From an uncultured Pseudovibrio sp. (GTDB taxonomy: Bacteria > Pseudomonadota > Alphaproteobacteria > Rhizobiales > Stappiaceae): DNA of 64,000 nucleotides. Where the stretch lies: assembly GCA_947496145.1 (NCBI GenBank), contig CANMBS010000006.1, positions 145,440-209,439 of the forward strand. Reading direction: 5' to 3'. The position numbers were made by a program, and so were the translations under genes. This document shows, piece by piece, positions 50,274 through 60,021 of this stretch. The notes below the pieces were generated by a model. It did no database searches and was not told where the DNA came from. It saw nothing but the letters and a program-made list of their open reading frames with translations. Every line of letters begins with the position of its first letter. Position 1 is the stretch's first letter.

Positions 50274-51587
50274 ATGCGAGAGCAGTTAGTGCGGGGCGTG
50301 GCCAGCAAGGTTGAGGAACTTGTTCGCCTGACACAGGATTTGATTGCCTTTCCCACCATTAATCCACCCGGAGAAGCTTACAGGCCGTGCGCGGAGTTTA
50401 TTGGTGAGCGGTTAAGGCGCAAAGGCTTTACGGTTGAGTATGTGCGCGGAGAAAACACACCGGGCGACAATGACCGCTTCCCGCGTATAAACGTTATCTG
50501 CCGGTATGAGGGGCGTGGTCCGGGTCCTTGCATCCACTTTAATTCACATATTGATGTAGTTGAGGTCGGGCATGGGTGGACTGTTGATCCTTTTGCTGGT
50601 GCCGTGAAAGACGGCAAGGTGTTCGGGCGTGGTGCCTGCGACATGAAAGGTGGACTGGCGTCTTCCATCATCGCTGCTGAAACCTTGATTGAGTGTTATC
50701 CTGACTTTCCTGGTGCGATTGAAATCTCCGGTACGGTGGATGAGGAATCGGGCGGCTTGGGCGGTGTGGCTTATCTGGCTCGTCTTGGGTACTTTTCTAA
50801 ACCCCGTGTCGATCATGTGATTATCCCCGAACCCTTGCACAAGGATCAGGTTTGTCTGGGGCACCGTGGGGTGTGGTGGAGTGAGATTGAAACGCGCGGC
50901 TCGATTGCGCATGGGTCCATGCCGTTTTTGGGCGACAGCGCTATCCGGCATATGGGGGCGTTCCTGACTGCGCTTGAAGACGATCTTTATCCATCGCTTT
51001 CCAAGAAGCAGACACAAATGCCGGTTATTCCTCCCGGAGCCCGTTCCTCGACCCTTAATATCAACTCGTTACATGGCGGTCAGGAAGAAGGACACGACGG
51101 CCTTCCTGCGCCTTGTGTGGCGGATAGTTGCCGCATTATTCTGGACCGCCGCTTTCTGATTGAAGAAAGTTTGGAGGACGTCAAAAAAGAGATAGTTGAA
51201 ATATTAGAAAATCTGCGTAAAACACGTATGAATTTTGACTATGAACTTAAGGATCTCCTTGAGGTGCTACCTATAATGACGGATCGGGATGCCCCCGTTG
51301 CGCGTGCTGTTGCAGGTGGTATCAGAGATGTGCTGCAAAAGGATGCGTCATATGTGGTTTCTCCGGGAACCTACGACCAGAAGCACATCACGCGGCTGGG
51401 CCACTTACATGATTGTATTGCTTATGGCCCGGGCAAACTTGAGATGGCTCACAGACCCGACGAGTTCGTTGGTATTGAGGACCTTGTTGACAGCGCCAAA
51501 GTGATGGCACTGGCGGCATACTCTCTTCTGAGCGAGCCAGCTGTAAGCCCAATGGAAAGAACTTACACTGATCACATGCACTTATAA
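50274..51587 (+). CDS. M20 family metallohydrolase (ArgE/DapE type, 437 aa)
   Basis: It hydrolyses an N-acyl or peptide bond with two zinc ions. The catalytic segments are HIDVVEVGHGW, RGACDMKGG and VDEESGGLGG, plus a final MAHRPDEFVG. It is longer than ArgE and is the first gene of an operon with a peptide-type ABC importer, so the substrate is likely imported. ATG 50274 follows GGAGGGGATT. Exact substrate cannot be read from the sequence. Confidence 0.88.
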   Translation: MREQLVRGVASKVEELVRLTQDLIAFPTINPPGEAYRPCAEFIGERLRRKGFTVEYVRGENTPGDNDRFPRINVICRYEGRGPGPCIHFNSHIDVVEVGHGWTVDPFAGAVKDGKVFGRGACDMKGGLASSIIAAETLIECYPDFPGAIEISGTVDEESGGLGGVAYLARLGYFSKPRVDHVIIPEPLHKDQVCLGHRGVWWSEIETRGSIAHGSMPFLGDSAIRHMGAFLTALEDDLYPSLSKKQTQMPVIPPGARSSTLNINSLHGGQEEGHDGLPAPCVADSCRIILDRRFLIEESLEDVKKEIVEILENLRKTRMNFDYELKDLLEVLPIMTDRDAPVARAVAGGIRDVLQKDASYVVSPGTYDQKHITRLGHLHDCIAYGPGKLEMAHRPDEFVGIEDLVDSAKVMALAAYSLLSEPAVSPMERTYTDHMHL

Positions 51588-51606
51588 GATACAGGGACGG
51601 AATAGA

Positions 51607-53118
51607 ATGCATGCAAAGTCATTAGGACGTCGGCTGCTTTGCCTTGCTGGAGGTGCAGCCCTAACTCTTGCAGCGCTCATTGGTGCGCATGGTTCAGTTT
51701 ACGCAAAATCTTCTCTTTCTTTAGGTATGGCTCTTGAGCCTCCCCATCTTGATGCAACCGCCGGAGCTGCGGCTGCCATTGATGAAGTTGTTTACCAGAA
51801 TGTCTTTCAGGGCCTCACCCGCATTGGCCCGGATGGACGTGTCTTGCCTTCTCTTGCCAGTTCATGGGAGACGAGTGCAGATGGGATGACATACCGTTTC
51901 CACCTGCAAAAAGACGTTGTGTTCCATGATGGCACTGCGTTTTCAGCTGATGATGTGAAGTTCTCGCTGGACCGTGCGCGTGCTGACAGCAGCGTTAACG
52001 CACAAAAGCAGTTGTTTGCTAAAATTGCCGAGGTGGTGGTGGTTGATCCGGCAACAGTCGACATCAAACTGTCCAGTCCGAGTGGGAATCTGGCCTATAA
52101 TCTGGGCTGGGGCGATGCCGTTATTGTTTCTCCCAGGACAGCGAAGACCAACAAGACGCAGCCTGTGGGAACTGGCCCGTTCAAGTTTGAACGCTGGATA
52201 AAAGGACAGGAAATTCGCCTGTCGCGCTTTGAGGGGTATTGGGGCGAACAGCCAAAGCTGGAGCAGGCATCGTTTCGGTTTATGTCCGATCCGAATGCCG
52301 CCTTTGCGGCTATGATCTCCGGGGATCTGGATGCTTTCCCGAATTTCCACGCGCCGGAAACTATTGTGCAGTTTGAGGCAGACCCGCGTTTTGAAGTGGT
52401 GATCGGTACCACCGAAGGCGAGACTATTCTTGCTATGAACAATGCCCGGGGGCCGCTAAAAAACAAACTGGTGCGTCAGGCAATCTCTCACGCAGTCGAC
52501 AAGCAGGCCGTCATTGATGGGGCCATGTTCGGACATGGTACGCCAATCGGCACACACTTTGCGCCGCATCACCCTGCTTATAAAGATCTGACAGGCCAAT
52601 ATGCATATGATCCCGCCAAAGCGAAAGAGCTACTGGCGAAAGCAGGGTATCCCGATGGATTTAGTGCAACACTGAAACTGCCTCCGCCAACCTATTCCCG
52701 CCGTGGCGGCGAACTGATTGCATCTGATCTTAAGAAGGTCGGCATTGATCTGAAAATCGTTCCGGTGGAATGGGCGCAGTGGCTTTCTGAGGTGTTTAAA
52801 GAGACCAACTATGATTTTACAATCGTGTCTCATGTTGAGCCGATGGACATTGGCATCTATGCTCGCGACACCTATTACTTCAACTATGAAAGTGATGCAC
52901 TCAAGGCTTTGATCAATGAGCTGAATGTGACAATTGATGAGGAGAAGCGCTACGAGCTTTTGAAGCAGGCACAGCAGATGATTGCGGATGATGCCGTCAA
53001 TGTCTATCTGTTCCAGCTTGCAAAATCCGGCGTCTGGAATGCCAATGTGAAGGGGCTTTGGCACAACACTCCGACACCGAGCAATGACCTTTCTCAGGTG
53101 TATTGGGAAGGCAACTAA
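51607..53118 (+). CDS. peptide-type ABC transporter substrate-binding protein (SBP family 5, 503 aa)
   Basis: A signal peptide (about 1-35, ending VYAKS) is followed by the family 5 solute-binding fold (AIDEVVYQNVFQGLTRIGPD, SWETSADGMTYRFHLQKDVV, ISHAVDKQAVIDGAMFGHG). It captures a peptide, opine or glycoconjugate in the periplasm. It is separated from the permease genes by a hairpin, a usual means to produce more binding protein than permease. Confidence 0.9.
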   Translation: MHAKSLGRRLLCLAGGAALTLAALIGAHGSVYAKSSLSLGMALEPPHLDATAGAAAAIDEVVYQNVFQGLTRIGPDGRVLPSLASSWETSADGMTYRFHLQKDVVFHDGTAFSADDVKFSLDRARADSSVNAQKQLFAKIAEVVVVDPATVDIKLSSPSGNLAYNLGWGDAVIVSPRTAKTNKTQPVGTGPFKFERWIKGQEIRLSRFEGYWGEQPKLEQASFRFMSDPNAAFAAMISGDLDAFPNFHAPETIVQFEADPRFEVVIGTTEGETILAMNNARGPLKNKLVRQAISHAVDKQAVIDGAMFGHGTPIGTHFAPHHPAYKDLTGQYAYDPAKAKELLAKAGYPDGFSATLKLPPPTYSRRGGELIASDLKKVGIDLKIVPVEWAQWLSEVFKETNYDFTIVSHVEPMDIGIYARDTYYFNYESDALKALINELNVTIDEEKRYELLKQAQQMIADDAVNVYLFQLAKSGVWNANVKGLWHNTPTPSNDLSQVYWEGN

Positions 53119-53150
53119 GCTCCCCCGCAAATACACGTAAATATTTACAC

Positions 53151-53182
53151 AGGGCTGCGGTTACACTTGAGATCGCAGCCCT
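53151..53182 (+). terminator. intercistronic hairpin after the binding-protein gene
   Basis: AGGGCTGCG (53151-53159) pairs with CGCAGCCCT (53174-53182), loop 14 bases, followed by TCCGG rather than a T run. It sits between the binding-protein and permease genes and probably lowers downstream expression or stabilises the upstream mRNA. Confidence 0.65.
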
Positions 53183-53310
53183 TCCGGTTTGCTATTCCAG
53201 CTCATTTGCTTTAATCGGTTTCCTCGTGCAATCGCTTCAGGAATAACCCTTTTTCACAGTGACGAGTGGCCCGTTGGCTGCAAGTTTTATCGGTTTTGAG
53301 GATTTACCTC

Positions 53311-54258
53311 ATGTTCTGGTTCGCGTTTCTTCGCCTTCTCGGCCTGACTATAACTTTACTCGCCGCGAGCCTTGTCATTTTCCTTGTGCTTGAGGTTATT
53401 CCCGGTGATCCTGCTGAAGTCATGCTTGGGCTGAGTGCACAAGCTGATACTCTGGCAGCACTGCGCACAGAGCTTGGATTAAACGCACCAGCCACAGAAC
53501 GTTATGTGACGTGGGTTCTGGGCATGTTTCAAGGCAATTTTGGGATTAGTTATACTTACTCAGTACCCGTTGCTGAATTGATTAGTGAGCGCATTCAGGT
53601 CAGCCTTCCACTGGCAATTGGCGCACTGACACTTTCCACGATACTGGCTATTCCCATAGGGGTATATTCTGCCAGACATCACGGTAAAAGCGTTGATACA
53701 GGCATCATGTCCATTGCACAAATTGGCATTGCGATCCCCAATTTCTGGTTTGCGATCCTGCTGGTTTATGTGTTTGCCATTGTTTTGCGTATTTTGCCTT
53801 CCGGCGGGTTCCCGGGATGGGGTGAGAGTGTCACGGGCTCCTTACAGGCGCTCATTTTACCAGTGGTTGCTCTTGCCTTGCCACAAGCAAGTATTCTGGC
53901 TCGTGTCATGCGCTCTGCCTTGCTAGATGTTTTGCATGAAGACTTCATCCGCACAGCCCGCGCAAAGGGACTTTCCAACAGCGCGACACTATGGCGGCAC
54001 GGCGTGCGTAACGCACTTATTCCGGTGCTGACGATTTTAGGGCTTCAGTTTTCTTTCCTGATTGCCGGCACTGTAATTATTGAGAATGTATTTTATCTGC
54101 CGGGTCTGGGACGCCTGATCTTTCAGGGGATCACACAGCGCGATCTCATCGTAGTAAAAAGCAGCGTCATGTTGCTGGTGGCTCTGACAATCTTTGTGAC
54201 ATTTCTGGTCGATATTGCTTATGCAGCCATTGATCCAAGACTGAGGCAGAGCAGATGA
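53311..54258 (+). CDS. ABC transporter permease, DppB type (315 aa)
   Basis: Six membrane segments and the EAA loop (DFIRTARAKGLSNSATLWRH) mark it as the first permease of a dipeptide/oligopeptide importer. The start ATG 53311 follows GAGG at about 11 bases; an upstream GTG 53266 adds 15 residues. It is four-base coupled to the second permease. Confidence 0.88.
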   Translation: MFWFAFLRLLGLTITLLAASLVIFLVLEVIPGDPAEVMLGLSAQADTLAALRTELGLNAPATERYVTWVLGMFQGNFGISYTYSVPVAELISERIQVSLPLAIGALTLSTILAIPIGVYSARHHGKSVDTGIMSIAQIGIAIPNFWFAILLVYVFAIVLRILPSGGFPGWGESVTGSLQALILPVVALALPQASILARVMRSALLDVLHEDFIRTARAKGLSNSATLWRHGVRNALIPVLTILGLQFSFLIAGTVIIENVFYLPGLGRLIFQGITQRDLIVVKSSVMLLVALTIFVTFLVDIAYAAIDPRLRQSR

Positions 54259-55139
54259 ATCAGGAACTGCCAAGTTATCCGCCTCTTGCCTCTTACGATG
54301 AGATTTCCTTTTGGAAGAAAGCATTGCACAGCCGATCGTTTCTGGTTGGGGCCAGTCTTGCGGTGCTTATTGTGATCGCAGGCGTAATGTCGTTATTCTG
54401 GACCCCGCATTCTATTGATGTGCTGAGCGTAACTGATCGCCTGCAACCCATCAGTCACGACCATTGGTTTGGAACAGACCAGTACGGGCGCGATATCTTC
54501 TCCATGCTGATGGTCGGTGCCCGCACGTCAATTATCGTTGCGCTTGTTGCCGTTGGCATTGGCATGTGTGTTGGCGTGCCACTTGGTTTGCTTGCGGCTG
54601 CAAAGCGCGGCTTTCTGGAAGAAATGGTGATGCGCACCAATGACCTGATTTTTGCGTTCCCTTCCCTTCTTTCTGCGGTGCTGATTACCTCAATTTTCGG
54701 ACCCGGCACCATCAATGCAGTGATTGCTATTGGTATTTTCAATATACCTGTGTTTGCACGTGTGGCGCGTGGGGGGGCTCTATCCCTATCTGGCCGCGAG
54801 TTTTTGCTGGCTGCACGCCTTTCCGGCAAGGGATCATTCCTTATCACACTGGAACATGTCATTCCCAACATCGCCAATTTGCTGATTGTACAAGCTACCA
54901 TTCAGCTCTCTCTTGCCATTCTTGCAGAAGCAGGTTTGTCCTATCTTGGTCTGGGAACCCAACCTCCTGTGGCAAGTTGGGGCAGAATGCTTTATGAGGC
55001 GCAGACCATGGTGGCTTTTGCGCCTCAGCTAGCGCTTTATCCCGGTGTTGCGATCATTCTTTCGGTGCTTGGCTTCAACCTTTTAGGAGACGGAATGCGC
55101 GATCTGCTGGACCCAAAGATGCGTCGGAGGGTTGCATGA
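54255..55139 (+). CDS. ABC transporter permease, DppC type (294 aa)
   Basis: It has the N-terminal extension of OppC/DppC permeases (SFLVGASLAVLIVIAGVMSL), then FGTDQYGRDIFSMLMVGAR and the EAA loop (FLLAARLSGKGSFLITLEHV). It pairs with the preceding permease. The stop overlaps the ATPase start by four bases. Confidence 0.92.
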   Translation: MNQELPSYPPLASYDEISFWKKALHSRSFLVGASLAVLIVIAGVMSLFWTPHSIDVLSVTDRLQPISHDHWFGTDQYGRDIFSMLMVGARTSIIVALVAVGIGMCVGVPLGLLAAAKRGFLEEMVMRTNDLIFAFPSLLSAVLITSIFGPGTINAVIAIGIFNIPVFARVARGGALSLSGREFLLAARLSGKGSFLITLEHVIPNIANLLIVQATIQLSLAILAEAGLSYLGLGTQPPVASWGRMLYEAQTMVAFAPQLALYPGVAIILSVLGFNLLGDGMRDLLDPKMRRRVA

Positions 55140-56773
55140 GCGCTGTACTTTCTGCAAAGGACTTATGTGTCTCAATCTCTGGCAAACCCATTTTGCGCGA
55201 TGTGAGTTTTCAGCTCGAACAGGGAAAAATTCTTGGCCTTGTTGGGGAAAGTGGTTCTGGTAAATCCATGAGCGCTCTTTCAGCCATGCAGCTTCTGCCT
55301 GAGGGGGCTGAGCAGACGGGCATTCTCGATTTTGAAGGCTTCAACCTCACCCATGCCAACGATATGCAAATGACCCGCATCCGGGGTAAAGACATATCTA
55401 TGGTGTTTCAGGAACCTCTGACCGCGCTCAACCCCACCCGCACAATCGGCGATCAGGTAGCGGAGGGCATTCGGTGGCACTTGAAAGTGTCACGATCCGA
55501 AGCTTTTGAACGCACTTATGACGTTCTGGAACGGGTTGGACTAGGCTTTGAGCAAGGACTGACAGATCGTTTTCCGCATCAGCTTTCTGGAGGGCAGAGG
55601 CAACGTGTGGTGATTGCGATTGCCATTGCGTGCGGTCCTAAGGTTCTGATTGCAGATGAGCCTACCACTGCTCTCGATGTGACCGTGCAAGCGCAAATCC
55701 TGACTCTGCTTAAAGACATCGTCAAAAAAGAGCAGATGGCCATGCTGCTTATTTCCCACGATCTCGCAGTTGTGGCGGATATGGCAGATGATGTTGCGAT
55801 TATGAAGGACGGGCAGATTGTTGAGCGTGGTCCAACGGTTCAGCTGTTTGACACACTTTCTCACCCTTACTCTCAAAAACTGTTTGAAGCCTCAAATCAC
55901 GTTCCGGCTCCCAGAAATGACCCTGTCGACACATCGGTAAAGCCACTGCTGCAAGTCAGCAATCTTTCGCGTGCGTATCCACTCCCACGTGCTAGTGTGT
56001 TTTATCGCCGACAGTGGCATAAAGCCGTTCAACATGTCTCCTTTCATATTGCACCGTGCCAAAGTATGGGGCTTGTGGGAGAAAGCGGCTGCGGAAAGTC
56101 AACGCTGGCGCGTACGGTACTGGGTCTGACACCTCCTGATGGCGGACATATACGGTTTCTTGGCAAAAATCCCTATTCTGTTTCCCGTGAAGATCAGCAG
56201 AATATGCGCTTGGGTATTCAGGCGGTTTTTCAGGACCCTTATGGGAGCTTTGACCCACGGCACACCGTTGAGCGCACAGTGGGAGAGCCCTTACATCTTT
56301 TACGCAGAGAACTTTCCAGTCATCAGCGCAGAAAGCGGGTTCACGAAATTCTGGAGAGTGTGGGACTGTCTTCCACTGATGCCAGCAAGTACCCGCATGA
56401 ATTTTCGGGCGGGCAACGCCAGCGAATTGCTATTGCCCGGGCACTTGTCACCAACCCAAGCCTGATTGTTGCAGATGAACCGGTATCAGCGCTTGATGTG
56501 TCCATTCGCGCACAAATTCTTGATCTGTTTGCAGACTTGCGGGACCGGCTTGGGATGGCCTATCTATTTATTTCCCACGACCTTTCTGTGGTTAAGGCAA
56601 TCACAGATCAGGTGATCGTAATGAATGCAGGACGGATTGTAGAAGAAGGACCGACCGAAGAAGTCTTTTCCAATCCTTCCCATCCTTATACGCGCATGCT
56701 CGTTTCTGCTGCTCCTGATCTTAATGTCGCTCTGCGCAAGCGTAAGGAGCGGGAGAGCAAAGGCAGTCTATGA
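55136..56773 (+). CDS. fused double-ATPase of a peptide-type ABC importer (545 aa)
   Basis: Two ABC domains are joined in one chain, as in many alphaproteobacterial importers. Walker A GESGSGKS is at residues 37-44 and GESGCGKS at 315-322. Signatures are LSGGQRQRVV and FSGGQRQRIA, with Walker B VLIADEPTTALD and LIVADEPVSALD. It energises the preceding two permeases. All motifs are intact. Confidence 0.95.
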   Translation: MSAVLSAKDLCVSISGKPILRDVSFQLEQGKILGLVGESGSGKSMSALSAMQLLPEGAEQTGILDFEGFNLTHANDMQMTRIRGKDISMVFQEPLTALNPTRTIGDQVAEGIRWHLKVSRSEAFERTYDVLERVGLGFEQGLTDRFPHQLSGGQRQRVVIAIAIACGPKVLIADEPTTALDVTVQAQILTLLKDIVKKEQMAMLLISHDLAVVADMADDVAIMKDGQIVERGPTVQLFDTLSHPYSQKLFEASNHVPAPRNDPVDTSVKPLLQVSNLSRAYPLPRASVFYRRQWHKAVQHVSFHIAPCQSMGLVGESGCGKSTLARTVLGLTPPDGGHIRFLGKNPYSVSREDQQNMRLGIQAVFQDPYGSFDPRHTVERTVGEPLHLLRRELSSHQRRKRVHEILESVGLSSTDASKYPHEFSGGQRQRIAIARALVTNPSLIVADEPVSALDVSIRAQILDLFADLRDRLGMAYLFISHDLSVVKAITDQVIVMNAGRIVEEGPTEEVFSNPSHPYTRMLVSAAPDLNVALRKRKERESKGSL

Positions 56774-56845
56774 GTATTTTGATTTTGGTTCGTCTTTACT
56801 AACCAGTCTGGTTTCAACAAGCCGATTGCGCATTGGAGGAATGCT

Positions 56846-57544
56846 ATGACAACTGCTGAAAATCAACTTCGCCGCAAAGTCATCGAAACGGCTCGTGCTT
56901 TGCAGAGTACCGGGCTGACGCAGGGAACATCGGGGAACGTAAGTGCCAGACACAAGAGCGGCATGCTGATTACGCCCTCTGGCATTCCCTATGAGGAACT
57001 GGTGCCGGAAAGCATTGTTCTCATGGATCTGGAAGGCGGCTATTACGGAGATTACCTCCCCTCTTCTGAATGGCGCATGCACATGGATGTGTATCGTATA
57101 CATGAAGACGCAGAGGCTGTTGTCCATTGCCATTCACCACGGGCCACCGCTCTTTCCACCCATAACCGGGGCATTCCTGCATTTCACTATATGATCGCTG
57201 TGGCCGGTGGGGAGGAGATCGCTTGTGCGGACTACGCGACATTTGGCACAAAGGCGCTTTCTGACGCGATGCTCGCGGCTCTGGGAGATCGCAAGGCATG
57301 CTTGCTGGGGCATCATGGACAGATTGCTTATGGTGCATCCTTAGAGAAGGCGCTGTGGCTGGCGGGTGAAGTGGAAGCGCTGGCGGATCAGTACCTTTCC
57401 GCTTTGGTTCTGGGAGAGCCTGCATTACTGTCAACTGAAGAAATGAAAGAGATTCTCAGGAAGTTCGGGAGTTACGGCAAGCAGTTAAAGGACCTGCCTG
57501 CTGATGATGCAGGTGCCTTTGAGATGCCACGTCGGCGAGACTAA
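56846..57544 (+). CDS. class II aldolase/adducin family protein (FucA-like, 232 aa)
   Basis: It is a zinc aldolase that cleaves a phosphorylated sugar (fuculose-1-phosphate type). Zinc ligands H94 and H96 (VVHCHSPRATAL) and H156 (LLGHHGQIAYG) and the catalytic Glu E75 (SSEWRMH) correspond to E. coli FucA H92, H94, H155 and E73. It follows the transporter and precedes a sugar kinase, so the pair may convert an imported sugar part to triose or glycolaldehyde phosphates. Confidence 0.9.
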   Translation: MTTAENQLRRKVIETARALQSTGLTQGTSGNVSARHKSGMLITPSGIPYEELVPESIVLMDLEGGYYGDYLPSSEWRMHMDVYRIHEDAEAVVHCHSPRATALSTHNRGIPAFHYMIAVAGGEEIACADYATFGTKALSDAMLAALGDRKACLLGHHGQIAYGASLEKALWLAGEVEALADQYLSALVLGEPALLSTEEMKEILRKFGSYGKQLKDLPADDAGAFEMPRRRD

Positions 57545-57608
57545 GCTAAATAACAAAATATCAGGAAGGCGGCGGCCTGTTCTGTTGAAAAAAGGGAATA
57601 ACCAGGAC

Positions 57609-58541
57609 ATGCGCATTGGACTTGACTGGGGCGGCACCAAAATTGAAGCATTGGCACTTTCAAATGAAGGTGAGGAGCTTTATCGCAAGCGCGTTCCAAC
57701 TCCACAGAATGACTATCAGGGATGTATTGAGGCAGTCATTGGGCTTGTTAGAGACACAGAAGCTGCAACGGGAGAAACAGGCACTGTGGGCATTGGGATT
57801 CCCGGTTCCATTTCGCCCAGCACAGGCTTGGTCAAAAATGCCAATTCTACATGGATGAATGGCAAGCCGCTGGATAAAGACCTTTGCGAAGCGCTTAACC
57901 GGGAAGTTCGCATTCAAAACGATGCCAACTGCATGGCGGTTTCTGAAGCAATCGATGGCGCTGGGGCTGGTTGCGGTGTGGTTCATGGCGTGATCATCGG
58001 TACGGGTTGCGGGTCTGGCATTGCTATTAATGGTCGCCCGCATAAAGGTGCCAACGGTATTGGCGGAGAATGGGGCAACGTAACAGTTCCATGGATGCAG
58101 GAGGATGAGTTCCCCGGCCCGCTCAACTGGACGGGACACCATGGTACAATTGATCTGCTCTGTTCTGGGACAGGTTTTCAGTGGGATTATGAGAATGCAA
58201 CAGGTAAAGCCTTAAAGGGGCGTGAAATCATTGAACTGATGAGTTCTGGCGATGATGATGCTATGGGCACTTATCAGCGTTACGTCAGCCGTTTAGGCCG
58301 CGCACTCGCCATGGCTGCCAACATTCTGGACCCTGATTGTTTTGTCCTTGCAGGGGGGATGTCCAATGTAGATGAGATTTACAGGGACCTTCCTGCTGCC
58401 ATGAGGCCCTACATTTTCTCTGATGGTTATGATTTCGACATTCGCAAAGCCAAGCATGGAGATAGCTCTGGTGTGCGCGGTGCTGCCTGGCTTTGGGGGA
58501 AAGGCGAATTTCAGTCAGCATCTCTGGAGGAAAGCTCCTAG
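57609..58541 (+). CDS. ROK family sugar kinase, Mak-like, with altered zinc motif (310 aa)
   Basis: It probably phosphorylates fructose or a related sugar. The ATP motif DWGGTKIEAL is at residues 6-15 and the catalytic Asp is D105 (QNDANCMA). The C-terminal MSNVDEIYRDL and KHGDSSGVRGAAWLWG are close to E. coli fructokinase Mak. The usual CxCGxxGCxE zinc motif is replaced by GHHGTIDLLCSG near 177-188, and the preceding GEWGH His by Asn (GEWGN). So the zinc site is absent or different. ATG 57609 is chosen because the family begins there. Confidence 0.87.
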   Translation: MRIGLDWGGTKIEALALSNEGEELYRKRVPTPQNDYQGCIEAVIGLVRDTEAATGETGTVGIGIPGSISPSTGLVKNANSTWMNGKPLDKDLCEALNREVRIQNDANCMAVSEAIDGAGAGCGVVHGVIIGTGCGSGIAINGRPHKGANGIGGEWGNVTVPWMQEDEFPGPLNWTGHHGTIDLLCSGTGFQWDYENATGKALKGREIIELMSSGDDDAMGTYQRYVSRLGRALAMAANILDPDCFVLAGGMSNVDEIYRDLPAAMRPYIFSDGYDFDIRKAKHGDSSGVRGAAWLWGKGEFQSASLEESS

Positions 58542-58690
58542 TATGGAACTGCTTGCCTCTGGGCCTTAGTAGCGCTTTCTTACGGGGTGCTGCCCTCATT
58601 TCAGAGTTTTTCTCTAATCGTACTTTTCCTAATGGAGTTCTCTTCTTATAGTCAGACCTCTCGATTCTGATGGCCTGAAAGAAATTTCCC

Positions 58691-59845
58691 ATGACAATGA
58701 CAAGCCAAGAAATCCTTGCAAAGCTGGTGAGCTTTGACACGGTCAGCGCAAAATCCAATCTCCCTTTGATCAAATGGATTGATGAATACCTGAGTGATTT
58801 AGGCGTTACCTCTTCCATTCTACCAGATGAAACAGGAGAAAAGGCGAGCCTGTTTGCCACGATTGGCGGTGATGGAAATGATGGTTACGTTCTTTCCGGT
58901 CACACAGATGTGGTGCCTGTTGAGGGACAGGACTGGTCCAGCAATCCGTTTTTCCTTCGTGAAGACGATGGCCTTCTTTATGGGCGAGGCTCCTGCGACA
59001 TGAAGGGGTTTGTGGCGTGTTCTTTGGCAAAAGTGCCGGACATGCTGAAGGCTCCTTTGAAGAAACCGTTTCACCTGCTTTATTCTTATGATGAAGAGAC
59101 GGGCTGCACTGGTGTTCAACCTGTGCTTCGCAAACTGGCTGGTGAAGATTTTCAGGCCGAGGCATGTTTTGTTGGTGAGCCAACAGAGATGCAAGTGGTT
59201 GTAGCCCACAAATCCAAAGCCTCTTACCGCGCTGTATTTACTGGTCTTTCCTGTCACTCCTCGCTTGCACCTCAAGGCGTTAATGCGGTTCACTATGGTG
59301 CGCGACTGGTTGCGAAGCTGGAAGAGATGGCACGTGAGCTTGCTGCGGGGCCACGAGATGACCTGTTCGACCTGCCCTACTCTACTGCGCATACTGGCGT
59401 TATGACTGGCGGCACTGCTTTGAACATTGTGCCGGAACACTGTGAGGTCATCTTTGAGTTCCGCGTCCTGCCTACCGAGAGCTTGCAGACATGTATGGAG
59501 GAGATCAAGCGGTTTGCTTTTGAAGAGCTGCTGCCAGAGATGCGCAAGGTCTATGCTGAGGCAAACATTGAGTTCATTCCCTACTCCGAAATTCCCGGTT
59601 TGGATACGGAAGTGGAGGCGGATGTAACCGTGCTTGCGAAGAAACTAGCTGGTCGCAATGACCATGCAAAGGTTGCTTACGGAACTGAGGCTGGCTTGAT
59701 CCAGACGATCCTCAATCTACCGACCGTGGTGTGTGGTCCGGGAAGTATTGAACAAGCCCATAAGCCAGACGAGTTCATCAAGCAATCTGAGCTTGATAAA
59801 TGTGATGGATTTCTGGATCGACTTATCCAGCATGCTTGTGCATAA
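58691..59845 (+). CDS. argE: acetylornithine deacetylase ArgE (384 aa)
   Basis: It hydrolyses N-acetylornithine to ornithine. M20 residues are visible in SGHTDVVPVEGQDW, GRGSCDMKGF, SYDEETGCTGV, ALNIVPEHCEVIFEFRVLP and EQAHKPDEFI. It is 149 bases after the kinase, so it may have its own promoter; a family or operon role beyond arginine synthesis is possible. Start ATG 58691, with a second ATG two codons later. Confidence 0.88.
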   Translation: MTMTSQEILAKLVSFDTVSAKSNLPLIKWIDEYLSDLGVTSSILPDETGEKASLFATIGGDGNDGYVLSGHTDVVPVEGQDWSSNPFFLREDDGLLYGRGSCDMKGFVACSLAKVPDMLKAPLKKPFHLLYSYDEETGCTGVQPVLRKLAGEDFQAEACFVGEPTEMQVVVAHKSKASYRAVFTGLSCHSSLAPQGVNAVHYGARLVAKLEEMARELAAGPRDDLFDLPYSTAHTGVMTGGTALNIVPEHCEVIFEFRVLPTESLQTCMEEIKRFAFEELLPEMRKVYAEANIEFIPYSEIPGLDTEVEADVTVLAKKLAGRNDHAKVAYGTEAGLIQTILNLPTVVCGPGSIEQAHKPDEFIKQSELDKCDGFLDRLIQHACA

Positions 59846-59869
59846 TTTGAACTGACTGATTGCTTAATG

Positions 59870-59898
59870 ATAGCCCGCACCAAGCGGGCTATTTTTTT
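59870..59898 (+). terminator. rho-independent terminator after argE
   Basis: ATAGCCCGC (59870-59878) pairs with GCGGGCTAT (59884-59892) over a short loop, followed by T residues up to 59898. It is a strong intrinsic terminator and separates the catabolic cluster and argE from the following membrane protein gene. Confidence 0.92.
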
Positions 59899-60021
59899 GC
59901 CTGCACACAGTAATTTATAGTTGTTTACCCTCCTGTGCAGCTGCGCATGGCAACAAAATCGTAACCCCTCTTTGGAAATATTAAGTAATTCTTTCACGTA
60001 ATTTTAAAGGCTATATTCGCT

